Below, piece by piece: positions 8,560-16,731 of a stretch of DNA of 64,000 nucleotides. The notes below the pieces were generated by a model, which did not search any database, was not told the origin of the DNA, and saw only the letters and a list, made by a program, of their open reading frames with translations. Position numbers and translations under genes: made by a program. Position 1 is the first letter of the stretch; every line of letters starts with the position of its first letter. The stretch covers positions 1 through 64,000 of the forward strand of contig NZ_JADYWF010000002.1 in assembly GCF_015864945.1 (NCBI RefSeq). Reading direction: 5' to 3'. The stretch is from Salinibacterium sp. NG253. Its GTDB lineage: Bacteria > Actinomycetota > Actinomycetes > Actinomycetales > Microbacteriaceae.

Positions 8560-9711
8560 GTGCACCACAGCACCACAGCACGATCCGCACGGCACGGTGG
8601 GTTCTCGCCTCTGGCGAGGCTCACCGTGCTGGCCGGGCTTATCGTTGCAACGCTGGCCCTCGTTATGCCGACTGCGGCATACGCTCACGACGGCACGAGT
8701 GAAGCCCTCATTCTTACCGTCGATCAGGGAAGAGTTGTCGGGACCGGACTCGTCGAATTCGCCGAACTGGGACTCGAAGACACCAGCGGTGACGGCCTCA
8801 TCGACGCCACCGAACTAAGCGAACAAGAAGCCGCGGCTGCGGCGACGCTCGTCGGTACAGTTCGCGAAAACGTGACGCTCGCCGTCAACGGCGAGGCGCT
8901 TGAGATTATTGGGGCCGGGCTCTCGTTTCAGGGATCCAGCACCGACACCGAACTCGCGGCATCCGAATATGTTGGCGTCGCTTTCGCTTCAGCAGAATTT
9001 GAAGGCGAGCTGGATGAACTCGCCGTGACGTGGACATTCCCCTCACCGAGCAACGCGATTCTGCTTTCCGACGCGGAGGGCGCCGTTCTCGGCCACCTCA
9101 GCGATGAGGGCGCAGTGTCGTTCACGCTGGGCGCCTGGGCGACCGCAAGTTCATTTCTCTTGCAGGGCTTCGAGCACATTCAGCTCGGCCCTGACCACCT
9201 CCTCTTTCTTGTTGTGCTCGCGCTCGGCGTAGTCGGCGTCAAGAAGGGTCGCGCCGTGTGGTGGCCCGCCATCAAACTCGTGACCGCGTTCACCGTCGGG
9301 CACGCGATCAGTCTTTGCCTTGCCTACTTCAGCATTGTGTCGATTCCTGCGGGCATCGTTGAACCGCTCATCGCGCTCTCCATCGTTGCCGCCGCGGTTC
9401 TCGCACTCCGACGAAAAGCCGGCGAATACCGCTGGTGGATCGCAGGCGTCGTCGGTCTGGTGCACGGCCTCGGCTTTGCATCCAGCCTCTCCGAACTCGG
9501 GCTCGTCACCTCTGACCACGTCATTGCGCTCATCTGCTTCAACCTCGGAATTGACATTGCACAGACCATCGTCGTGCTGCTCGTGCTCGCCGTTGCGGCA
9601 GTGCTGACTCGACTGGTGCCCAAACGCTTCGAAATCATTCGGGTCAGCGCGAGCATTGCGATCGGGCTCGTCGGACTCTATTGGACCGTCACGCGGGTGT
9701 GGCCGTTCTAG
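8560..9711 (+). CDS. HupE/UreJ-family membrane protein
   Basis: A 383-residue protein with a signal peptide (…MPTAAYAHDG), an extracytoplasmic domain of ~170 residues, and a C-terminal block of about six or seven spans. The membrane block starts with GFEHIQLGPDHLLFLVVLALG and has TVGHAISLCLAYF and GLVHGLGFASSLSELGL, the His-rich helices typical of HupE/UreJ proteins. Family members are linked to metal (nickel, cobalt, copper) handling, but substrates are mostly unproven. GTG start with AGGGAA upstream, three bases after the YHYH 2 stop, so co-transcribed. Its stop codon shares a CTAG with the convergent ApbE stop. Confidence 0.85.
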   Translation: MHHSTTARSARHGGFSPLARLTVLAGLIVATLALVMPTAAYAHDGTSEALILTVDQGRVVGTGLVEFAELGLEDTSGDGLIDATELSEQEAAAAATLVGTVRENVTLAVNGEALEIIGAGLSFQGSSTDTELAASEYVGVAFASAEFEGELDELAVTWTFPSPSNAILLSDAEGAVLGHLSDEGAVSFTLGAWATASSFLLQGFEHIQLGPDHLLFLVVLALGVVGVKKGRAVWWPAIKLVTAFTVGHAISLCLAYFSIVSIPAGIVEPLIALSIVAAAVLALRRKAGEYRWWIAGVVGLVHGLGFASSLSELGLVTSDHVIALICFNLGIDIAQTIVVLLVLAVAAVLTRLVPKRFEIIRVSASIAIGLVGLYWTVTRVWPF

Positions 9712-10487
9712 GAGGCTGAAGCTAAGGCACTCACGAGCCCGGGTGTCGCCCGCAAGTCTCCCGCACGATCTACCGTGATGACGTCGACATCCCAACGATC
9801 AGTAACATCGTCGAGAGCAGCCTGGCCACCCGCCACGATCGTTGTCGCCAGAACATCGGCGGTCACAATGTCATTCGCGACGACACTGACCTGCACGAAC
9901 TCGGCAGGCTCGAAACTGCCGCCGCGCCAAATGTGATCGCCGCGCTGAGCGCTGCCCGAGGTCGCGATCGCGCGGCGCGGATGCCGCAACTCCAGCGAAC
10001 ACAAGAGCTGCGTTGGGGCGGCAGGGTCGGCGATCCCGGCACGCAGAAGCGCGGGCGCGAGTTGCCCGGCCGGAGAGGTGACCGCGGTGGCTGCGCCGGT
10101 GGGGGAGACGAGGATGTCGCCACCCACGTTGATGCTCCACTGCGGGCATCCGACCGACGTGAGGTATTCGCCAGCCTGCTCAATCGCTTCGGCTTTGACA
10201 ATCCCGTTGAGGTCAATCGTGCCGTCGGGACGGTTCGGAGTGAAGTTGCCGCCGGTGGCAGCGCGCCACTCGAGCGCGCGGGCATAGCTGGCCAACAGGA
10301 CGCTACTGGCAGAGGGAAGGGTGAGCCGGCTATCGGCAACCTTGCTCAGTTCAGAGTCGGGGCGGTAGAGGCTGAAGCGGTCATCGACCGCGCGAAAGAT
10401 GCGCTCTAGCTCGGCACGCTCCGAGGCCCAGGCGCTCGGAAGTTCGATTGAAGCAACCGTGCCCATCGTTTCAAAGACGTGCCGCAT
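9708..10487 (-). CDS. apbE: ApbE-family FAD:protein FMN transferase
   Basis: About 259 residues. Family marks include FETMGTVASIELP at the N-terminus, FSLYRPDSELSKV, TPNRPDGTIDLNGIVKAEAIEQA, SINVGGDILVSP and the late metal-binding block NDIVTADVLATTIVAGG. ApbE attaches FMN covalently to a Thr/Ser in extracytoplasmic redox proteins. No obvious signal peptide is present. Its substrates are almost certainly the two FMN-binding proteins in the same operon. It is the last gene of the minus-strand operon; the start overlaps the preceding stop (TGATG at 10487; a GTG at 10490 is the alternative). Confidence 0.92.
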   Translation of the reverse strand: MRHVFETMGTVASIELPSAWASERAELERIFRAVDDRFSLYRPDSELSKVADSRLTLPSASSVLLASYARALEWRAATGGNFTPNRPDGTIDLNGIVKAEAIEQAGEYLTSVGCPQWSINVGGDILVSPTGAATAVTSPAGQLAPALLRAGIADPAAPTQLLCSLELRHPRRAIATSGSAQRGDHIWRGGSFEPAEFVQVSVVANDIVTADVLATTIVAGGQAALDDVTDRWDVDVITVDRAGDLRATPGLVSALASAS

Positions 10488-11023
10488 CACGCACCAGCCT
10501 GGTCGAGTGCGGACTGCACCGACGCGAGATAGGCCTGAGTTGTGTAGGTGGCACCACTCACATTCGAGACCTGAGCCGATTGCGATTCGAGCACCGCGGT
10601 GCGCAGAATCGGGGCTGCCCGGTTGCTTATTTGCACCGAACGACCATCGTCATCCGTCAGTTGAAGGGCCGTTATGTCGGTGATGGAACCGGAGGAAATC
10701 GTCACGGCAACCTGCACATTGCCGAAACGAGTGCTGACGCTTGAACCGGTGTATGTTCCGTCGGTCGGGCCAGTCGCGGCCGTCTCTGGAGCGGCTGCTT
10801 CTGGAGCGGTCGAGTCGGTAGTCGATCCCGAAGAAGAACCACTCGACGAATCTGTCGGTGCTGTCTCGGTCGTGGTGGCGTTCGGATCAGTGCCTGCTGC
10901 TGAGTCGACCGGCAACGTCAACGACGTGCCGTCACTCGTGGTGACGCTCACGCCTGCTTGGTAGCCGACGATGAGCACGCTCGTGGATGCGAGGATGCTT
11001 CCCAGGATCGCTCGTGTTCTCAC
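10487..11023 (-). CDS. FMN-binding domain protein A (flavinylation substrate)
   Basis: A 178-residue exported or membrane-anchored protein: an N-terminal hydrophobic segment (ILGSILASTSVLIVGYQAG), an acidic Ser/Thr/Glu linker (~35-80) and a C-terminal FMN-binding domain. The domain opens with DGTYTGSSVSTRFGNVQVAV and carries the flavinylation motif VSGATYTT, where the Thr of SGAT is the expected phosphoester site. It probably carries electrons from the ferric-reductase-like protein encoded directly upstream, whose stop overlaps this GTG start by four bases; ApbE follows with another overlap. Confidence 0.88.
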   Translation of the reverse strand: MRTRAILGSILASTSVLIVGYQAGVSVTTSDGTSLTLPVDSAAGTDPNATTTETAPTDSSSGSSSGSTTDSTAPEAAAPETAATGPTDGTYTGSSVSTRFGNVQVAVTISSGSITDITALQLTDDDGRSVQISNRAAPILRTAVLESQSAQVSNVSGATYTTQAYLASVQSALDQAGA

Positions 11024-12435
11024 CAGTCGAACCTTTCTGCGTGAATTTGATGGGAGCGGATGCCCGAAGCGCGCACGTCAACCTCGATGAGGTCGAGCCA
11101 CGCGGTGGGTCCGCACAGGTACACGTCGGAGTCTGCGAGGTCGGGGAAGGCGCTCTGAAGAGTGACTCCGCGCTCATAGTCCGCTGCGGTCATCCAGCTG
11201 TCGACACCCCGCGGGCGGTGGCCGACCATCGAATAACAGGTGGCACCTTTGGCGGCGGCGATCGCCCGAATTTCGTCCCAGTGATAGGTCTCTTCGACGG
11301 TGCTGGCCCGCAACAGGATGGTGGCTTCACCCGGAGCAAATGATGATTGTTCGAGCAGGGCACGCACCGGAGTCACTCCAATTCCGGCGGCGATGATGGT
11401 GAGCTTGGGTGACGTGCGGGCGGCATCCGAGAACAACCCGTAAGGCCCCTCGATGCTGACGCGTGTGCCTACCGGTATCACCGTGAGTTGGGCACTGCCG
11501 GTGCCCAGATTGCGGACGGTGATGCGCGCCGAGCTGGCGGTGGGCATCGCCGACAATGAGATCGGGTGCGAGTGCCACCAGGTGCGTGGTGTCCAAAACC
11601 GCCAAATGAAGAACTGGCCTCCGGATGCTCCGAGTGCCCGTAGATCGTTGCCCGCCAGTTGAATCGTGGTGACGCCCGGGGCAATCTCGGTGACTGCGGC
11701 CACGCGCATCCGATGGCGGAGGCTCGAGACGAGCGGCTCGGCGAACCGGAACGTCACGATGCTGCCGAGTGCGAGCACGTAGAGTGCGATCCAATACACG
11801 CGCTGAAGGCTGCCGTCAGCGAGTACCCCTCCGACACTCAGCTGGTGAGGCAGCGCGAAGGCCACCGACACGTAGCTGAGCAGGTGGATGAGGTGCCAGC
11901 CTTCGTAACTGAACCGTCGACGTACCGCGACCAGTGATGACACGACGACGGCGATCATGAGCCCGAGGCCGATGAAGGCGAGCGGCATGTCGGGCAGGGA
12001 AAGCATGGGTCCGATTTCGGCAATCGGGTTGATGCCCGTCGACATTCCGTAACCGATCAGGAGGAGCGCACCGTGCCCGAGAAGCAGGTAGAGCGCGGGC
12101 TTGCCGAGCGAACGGTGGAGGGCGATGGCGCGATCGTGGCCGATCGTCGCATCGATGAGGGGGATGCGGGCGGCGAGCACCAGCATCACCAGAATGAAGT
12201 CGGTGCCGATCAGCCCCGCGACGATTCCGACGCTGGTGAGGATCTCGGTGATCGAAGAGAACTGGCTGAGCCCTCCGGATGCCAAGAAGAGCGCAGCGGC
12301 GGCGGCTCCGGAAGCCCACAGCGCGATCACGAGCGCATCGGAACGACGGCCGCGACGCGCGAACGCACGCCGGTAGTCGCCGCCGGCGATGGGGGGCCGG
12401 GCGGCGACGCGTCGGGTCGCGGCGTGCGTGGTCAT
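11020..12435 (-). CDS. Ferric reductase-like transmembrane oxidoreductase A
   Basis: About 471 residues. The N-terminal half has six or so spans with the ferric-reductase heme pattern: IGHDRAIALHRSLG, LYLLLGHGALL and EGWHLIHLLSY. The C-terminal half is a ferredoxin-NADP reductase module: FAD motif HSHPISLSA, pyrophosphate site AAGIGVTPVRAL and C-terminal YLCGPTAWLD. It likely moves electrons from NAD(P)H through FAD and heme across the membrane to FMN-binding protein A. The start at 12435 is preferred over 12483 because CAGGG precedes it and it begins at a normal polar N-terminus. Paralogue of the protein at 12990. Confidence 0.88.
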   Translation of the reverse strand: MTTHAATRRVAARPPIAGGDYRRAFARRGRRSDALVIALWASGAAAAALFLASGGLSQFSSITEILTSVGIVAGLIGTDFILVMLVLAARIPLIDATIGHDRAIALHRSLGKPALYLLLGHGALLLIGYGMSTGINPIAEIGPMLSLPDMPLAFIGLGLMIAVVVSSLVAVRRRFSYEGWHLIHLLSYVSVAFALPHQLSVGGVLADGSLQRVYWIALYVLALGSIVTFRFAEPLVSSLRHRMRVAAVTEIAPGVTTIQLAGNDLRALGASGGQFFIWRFWTPRTWWHSHPISLSAMPTASSARITVRNLGTGSAQLTVIPVGTRVSIEGPYGLFSDAARTSPKLTIIAAGIGVTPVRALLEQSSFAPGEATILLRASTVEETYHWDEIRAIAAAKGATCYSMVGHRPRGVDSWMTAADYERGVTLQSAFPDLADSDVYLCGPTAWLDLIEVDVRASGIRSHQIHAERFDW

Positions 12436-12534
12436 GTGTATACCCTGCGGCTTCAAGCTATGGGATTGCCCGGAACCACCCACCTATTAGCTGAGCGAGC
12501 TCCGGGTTGGGAAGAGCGAGGTTCGCGAGCCGCC

Positions 12535-12993
12535 TCAGGAAGCAGCTTGGTCGAGTGCCGATTGCACCGACTCAAGATAGGCCTGACTCGTGTAGGTCGC
12601 ACCGCTCACGTGGGAGACCTGAGCAGACTGCGACTCGATAACTTCAGCACGCAGAATCGGTGCCGTTTTGTTGCTGGTCTGGTCAGAGCGACTGTATTTG
12701 TCGGCCAGAGTGAGAGCCGCAACCTCGGTGACGATGCCAGCTGAGACTGTCACGGCGACTTGAACGTCGCCGAAACGAGTGTTGATGCGTGATCCGGTAT
12801 ATGTCCCGTCAACGAGATCTAACACGGCCTCCTCTGGCGTGATCACCACGCTCGGAGTGATAGCTGGTGTTGGATCGATTGGAGCCGTCAACGACGTGCC
12901 GTCGCTCGTGACAACTCTCATGCCTGCTTGGTGGCTGACTATCAGCACGCTTCCTGCCGCAAGGATGCCCGCCAGCATCGTTCGTGTTCTCAC
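12535..12993 (-). CDS. FMN-binding domain protein B
   Basis: A 152-residue paralogue of protein A with a shorter linker. It begins with the same RTRxxLxxILAxxSVLIV signal segment, then DGTYTGSRINTRFGDVQVAV and the flavinylation motif VSGATYTS, and ends with QAYLESVQSALDQA. The Thr of SGAT is the probable FMN site. It overlaps reductase B by four bases. With a single ApbE in the operon, the same transferase presumably flavinylates both A and B. Confidence 0.87.
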   Translation of the reverse strand: MRTRTMLAGILAAGSVLIVSHQAGMRVVTSDGTSLTAPIDPTPAITPSVVITPEEAVLDLVDGTYTGSRINTRFGDVQVAVTVSAGIVTEVAALTLADKYSRSDQTSNKTAPILRAEVIESQSAQVSHVSGATYTSQAYLESVQSALDQAAS

Positions 12994-14417
12994 CAGTCGA
13001 ACCTTTCCGAGTGAATCTGATGAGAGCGCAGTCCGGCGGCTCGCACTTCTGCTTCAACGAGATCGAGCCACGGGGTCGGCCCACAGAGGTACACATCGGA
13101 GTCGGCCAGGTCAGGGAAGATGGTGGCGAGGGTGACACCACGATCGACATCGGCGGCAGAGATCCAGCTCGAGGTGGTGCGAGACCGATGACCGATCATT
13201 GTATAAAAAGCGGCACCTTTTGTGGCGGCGATCGCCCGAACCTCATCCCAGTGGTAGGCCTCGTCTGGAGTGCTGGCGCGCAACAATACAGTCGCATCGC
13301 CGGGATCAAAACTAGCTTGCTCGAGAAGGGCACGCACCGGTGTCACACCGATCCCGGCGGCAATGATCGCCACTTTCGGGCTGGTGCGTGCGACATTCGA
13401 GAACAGCCCGTAGGGGCCTTCGAAGCTCACGCGGGTGCCGACCGGCAAAGTTCCTAGTTGAGTGCTGCCTTCGCCGAGGGCTCGAACGGTAATGCGCGCT
13501 GACCTGTTGGTCGGCATCGCGGAGAGTGAAAAAGGGTGCGAGTGCCACCACGTGCGTCTCGTCCAGAAACGCCAGATGAAGAACTGGCCACCGGATGCGT
13601 CAAGTTCACGCAGCGCATGACCGCTGAACTGAATTGCGGTCACCCCGGGAGCGATCACGTCGACCGCTGAAATGCGAAGGCGGTGACGCACGCTGGACAC
13701 GATCGGCTCGACAAACCGAAACATCACGATGCCCCCGATCGCCGCAACGTAGAGGGCGATCCAGTAGATGCGCTGAAACGTTCCTTCAGCGAGGACCCCG
13801 CCGACGCTGAGCTGGTGCGGAAGCGCAAACACCACCGACGCATAACTGAGCAAGTGAATGAGATGCCAGCCCTCATAGCTGAAACGGCGCCGCACGGCAA
13901 CGAGCGACGACACCACGACAGCAATCATGAGCCCGAGGGAGATGAAAGCGAGCGGCATATCGGGGAGGGCAAGCATCGGACCGATTTCGGCAATCGGGTT
14001 AACTCCTGTGCACAGCCCATAACCGACAATCAACAGGACGGCATGGCCGAGCAGCAGGTAGAGCGCAGGTTTGCCGAGTGAACGGTGCATGGCGATAGCG
14101 CGGTCGTGGCCGATGGTCGCATCGATGAAGGGGATGCGGGCCGCGAGCACCAACATCACGAGAATGAAGTCAGTGCCAATCAGACCCGCAACGATGCCCA
14201 TGCTCGTGATGGTTTCACCGACCGTGAATTGACTGGCGGTTTGCGAGGCTAGGTAGAGCGCGGCAGCGGTAGGCCCGGAGGCCCAGAATGCGATGACAAG
14301 GATGTCGGAACGACGGTTGCGGCGGGCATACTTGCGTCGATATTTGGCGGCGGAATTGCGCGGTTGTGAGGCAGCGCGACGGGAAGTGGCCTGGGTATTG
14401 GCCTGGGTAGCGGGCAT
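12990..14417 (-). CDS. Ferric reductase-like transmembrane oxidoreductase B
   Basis: About 475 residues, closely related to oxidoreductase A throughout: the heme-binding spans IGHDRAIAMHRSLG, LYLLLGHAVLL and EGWHLIHLLSY, FAD motif HSHPFSLSA, AAGIGVTPVRAL and YLCGPTPWLD. It should perform the same transmembrane electron transfer, with FMN-binding protein B as its acceptor. The start is uncertain: ATG at 14417 has GGGAGG directly against it, and a TTG at 14438 lacks a ribosome binding site. The A and B modules have the same order and overlaps, so the pair arose by duplication. Confidence 0.87.
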   Translation of the reverse strand: MPATQANTQATSRRAASQPRNSAAKYRRKYARRNRRSDILVIAFWASGPTAAALYLASQTASQFTVGETITSMGIVAGLIGTDFILVMLVLAARIPFIDATIGHDRAIAMHRSLGKPALYLLLGHAVLLIVGYGLCTGVNPIAEIGPMLALPDMPLAFISLGLMIAVVVSSLVAVRRRFSYEGWHLIHLLSYASVVFALPHQLSVGGVLAEGTFQRIYWIALYVAAIGGIVMFRFVEPIVSSVRHRLRISAVDVIAPGVTAIQFSGHALRELDASGGQFFIWRFWTRRTWWHSHPFSLSAMPTNRSARITVRALGEGSTQLGTLPVGTRVSFEGPYGLFSNVARTSPKVAIIAAGIGVTPVRALLEQASFDPGDATVLLRASTPDEAYHWDEVRAIAATKGAAFYTMIGHRSRTTSSWISAADVDRGVTLATIFPDLADSDVYLCGPTPWLDLVEAEVRAAGLRSHQIHSERFDW

Positions 14418-14482
14418 CCTCCCACTCTGCTGCCGCAATCTAAGGGAACGCCAAGAAATGAGGCGCTCTTACATGAGCGAAC

Positions 14483-15832
14483 TCACATGTTTGGCAGAGC
14501 AACCGTCACGCGTAAACCGGTTTCGGTATTGTCCAACCTGGCCGTGCCCCGGGCAGCCACGGCGATCGCATGCACCAGAGCGAGTCCGAGACCGCTCCCT
14601 CCCGTGGTGGCGGTGCGCGAATTGTCGGGACGGGAGAAACGATTGAAAGCGATCGGGATGAATTCCTCGGACATGCCGGGGCCGGTGTCGTGCACTTCCA
14701 ACCGCAGTTGCGTCGCATCCTGATGCAGCGTGGCAACAACTTCACCCTTCGCGGCGATCGCGGCCACCGCATTCGACAACAGATTGTCGACGAGTCGACC
14801 GAAAGTGTGAACCCCCACGGCATATCGTGCGCTCTCATCAGCCACGTCGACCGTGAACTCTATCCGCGCCGACTTTGCCATGCCCAGAAGCCGCGCTCGG
14901 TCGATGCTGCCCATGAACTCATCGAGGAGGCCGCCGGCTGCGGTCTGCATCGTGCCAGGGTCTGTATCTAGTCGATTGAGCTCCAACAGATTCGAAGCCA
15001 ACGAGGTCAGGCGATTGACGGATGCCTTGGCCAGCGACACGTGAGCGGCAAGAGCAGCCGCATCACCCGAGTCGGAGTGCGCGAGCTCGAGTTGCGTTCT
15101 GAGCGCCGCCAGAGGGGTGCGCAACTCATGGGCCGCATCCGACACCATTTGTTTTTCGCGTTCGGTAGAGGCGCGGCTGCTGGCAAGGAAGGCGTTGAGG
15201 GTTTCAGCGAGTGCCGAGAGCTCGTCTCGGGCAGGACCAACGGGAAGGGTCGCTTCAGAATCTGCGCTGAACTCTTCGGCTTTGCGACGCATTGCGTTCA
15301 CCGGCTGGAGGGCGACAGTCGCAAGAATCCACGAGGCGAGAGCGAAGCCGACAAGCAAAACGATGGCGGCGATCACGAGAATTTCGCTGAGGCGGCGCAG
15401 GGCGAGTTCGCTGGCGGCCGTGGAACGTGCTGACCACACCATCCACTCGCCGGAGATGGTCGGAACAACAGCGCCGGAGATAACAAACGCGCTCTTTTCA
15501 TCGTCGCGAAAGTCGAAGGTTCCGGTGGACTGCTCGTGGCTATCGATGGCCTTCCTTACGTCGTACGGCAGCGAGTTGACGTGCACCGTTCCGGAAGGAT
15601 CGCGAACAAACACCAGTACGCCGGTGCCGGGATTCTCAATCGCGCCGTCGGGGTTTTCAGTGATGTCGGCGATAAGCGGGACTAGGTCGCTTGCGGCAAG
15701 AGTGTAATCGGCCTCGATCAGCATCTGCTCGACTGACGCGCGCACCACTAGAAGGGCGATCGTCAAGAGGATCGCAACGGCGGCAACACTGCCCAACGTG
15801 ATGCGGGCACGGATAGAGAGGGCCGAAAACAT
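14483..15832 (-). CDS. Sensor histidine kinase (two-component system 2)
   Basis: About 449 residues. The first span is ~residues 13-32, then an extracytoplasmic domain of ~115 residues, a second span (~150-172) and HAMP linker. The H-box SDAAHELRTPLAALRTQLEL holds the phospho-acceptor His (~residue 236); the ATPase end shows LLSNAVAAI, VHDTGPGM and GGSGLGLALV. The regulator stop and this start overlap as TGATG. The genes downstream are the reductase and flavin proteins, all on one strand with short gaps, so the sensor probably controls or reports on that redox pathway. Confidence 0.94.
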   Translation of the reverse strand: MFSALSIRARITLGSVAAVAILLTIALLVVRASVEQMLIEADYTLAASDLVPLIADITENPDGAIENPGTGVLVFVRDPSGTVHVNSLPYDVRKAIDSHEQSTGTFDFRDDEKSAFVISGAVVPTISGEWMVWSARSTAASELALRRLSEILVIAAIVLLVGFALASWILATVALQPVNAMRRKAEEFSADSEATLPVGPARDELSALAETLNAFLASSRASTEREKQMVSDAAHELRTPLAALRTQLELAHSDSGDAAALAAHVSLAKASVNRLTSLASNLLELNRLDTDPGTMQTAAGGLLDEFMGSIDRARLLGMAKSARIEFTVDVADESARYAVGVHTFGRLVDNLLSNAVAAIAAKGEVVATLHQDATQLRLEVHDTGPGMSEEFIPIAFNRFSRPDNSRTATTGGSGLGLALVHAIAVAARGTARLDNTETGLRVTVALPNM

Positions 15833-16509
15833 CACGCCTTCGCCGATAGCGCGTAGCCGACACCGCGCACTGTGCGGATGGAAAGTGCCGACTGAGTTGG
15901 CTGCAGCTTACGGCGCAGATAGCTCACGTACTGATCCACCACGTTGGCATCAATGTGGGCGGTCGTGCCCCAGACCTCCTCCAAGATCACCGAACGGGTG
16001 AGCGGTTCACCTTCGTGTGAGGCGAGCATCCAGAGCAGCGCAAACTCTTTAGAACTCATGGGCAGGGGAGTGCCGCCAACGGTAGCGCGCACGGTAGCGG
16101 CATCGAGCGTGAGGTTGCCGATGATGAGGGTCGCTCTGCTGATCGCCAGATCTCGACGAACGAGAGCGCGGATGCGGGCCGAGAATTCGACGAAAGCGAA
16201 CGGTTTCGTGAGGTAGTCATCCGCCCCCGAATCGAGGCCGACCACGCGGTCTTCGACAGCATCCCTGGCGGTCAGTAGGAGCACGGGAAGCAGGTTGCCT
16301 TGCTCGCGCAGGTGACGGCAGATTTCGAATCCGGTCATTTCGGGCAACATGACGTCGATCGCGGCGGCCGAGTAGGTGTCGTGGGCGATGGCGATCAGGG
16401 CATCGACACCGTTGGTGACGAGCGTGACTTCGTGGCCGTCATCCTCGAGTCCATGTTGGACAAGAGCCCCCATGGTCGCGTCGTCTTCCACGACAAGGAT
16501 CTTGGTCAT
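15832..16509 (-). CDS. OmpR-family response regulator (two-component system 2)
   Basis: A 225-residue response regulator: acidic residues Glu8/Asp9/Asp10, phospho-acceptor Asp52 (AIDVMLPEMTG), Thr80 and Lys102 (YLTKPF), followed by a winged helix with MSSKEFALLWMLASHEGEPLTRS, NVVDQYVSYLRRKL and TVRGVGYAL. It heads the minus-strand operon that runs through the kinase, both reductase/FMN modules and apbE down to 9708. A 7-bp inverted repeat (CGCGAGC, GG spacer, at 16523-16538) lies just upstream and could be an operator. Confidence 0.95.
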   Translation of the reverse strand: MTKILVVEDDATMGALVQHGLEDDGHEVTLVTNGVDALIAIAHDTYSAAAIDVMLPEMTGFEICRHLREQGNLLPVLLLTARDAVEDRVVGLDSGADDYLTKPFAFVEFSARIRALVRRDLAISRATLIIGNLTLDAATVRATVGGTPLPMSSKEFALLWMLASHEGEPLTRSVILEEVWGTTAHIDANVVDQYVSYLRRKLQPTQSALSIRTVRGVGYALSAKA

Positions 16510-16522
16510 GGCGGTCAGACTA

Positions 16523-16538
16523 CGCGAGCGGGCTCGCG
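16523..16538. promoter_or_regulatory. Inverted repeat upstream of response regulator 2
   Basis: CGCGAGC and GCTCGCG are separated by GG, 14 bases before the regulator's ATG. Position suits an operator or the 5' leader of the redox operon. No promoter hexamers are clear. Confidence 0.35.
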
Positions 16539-16731
16539 CGCAACGGCAGCGAGGGCGCGCCTGTGGACAAGAGCACCCTCACGCTAGTTACTCGCGTCTG
16601 AGCGCGCTGGCGGCGCAGACCGATCCCAGGCCGAATTACGTGGCACTATCGGGCGCTGCAGCGCTGATACCGTGGCGGTGCAGCCAGTTCTCACCCGACT
16701 GGTGACACCAACACTTCGCTCAAAGGAAACC

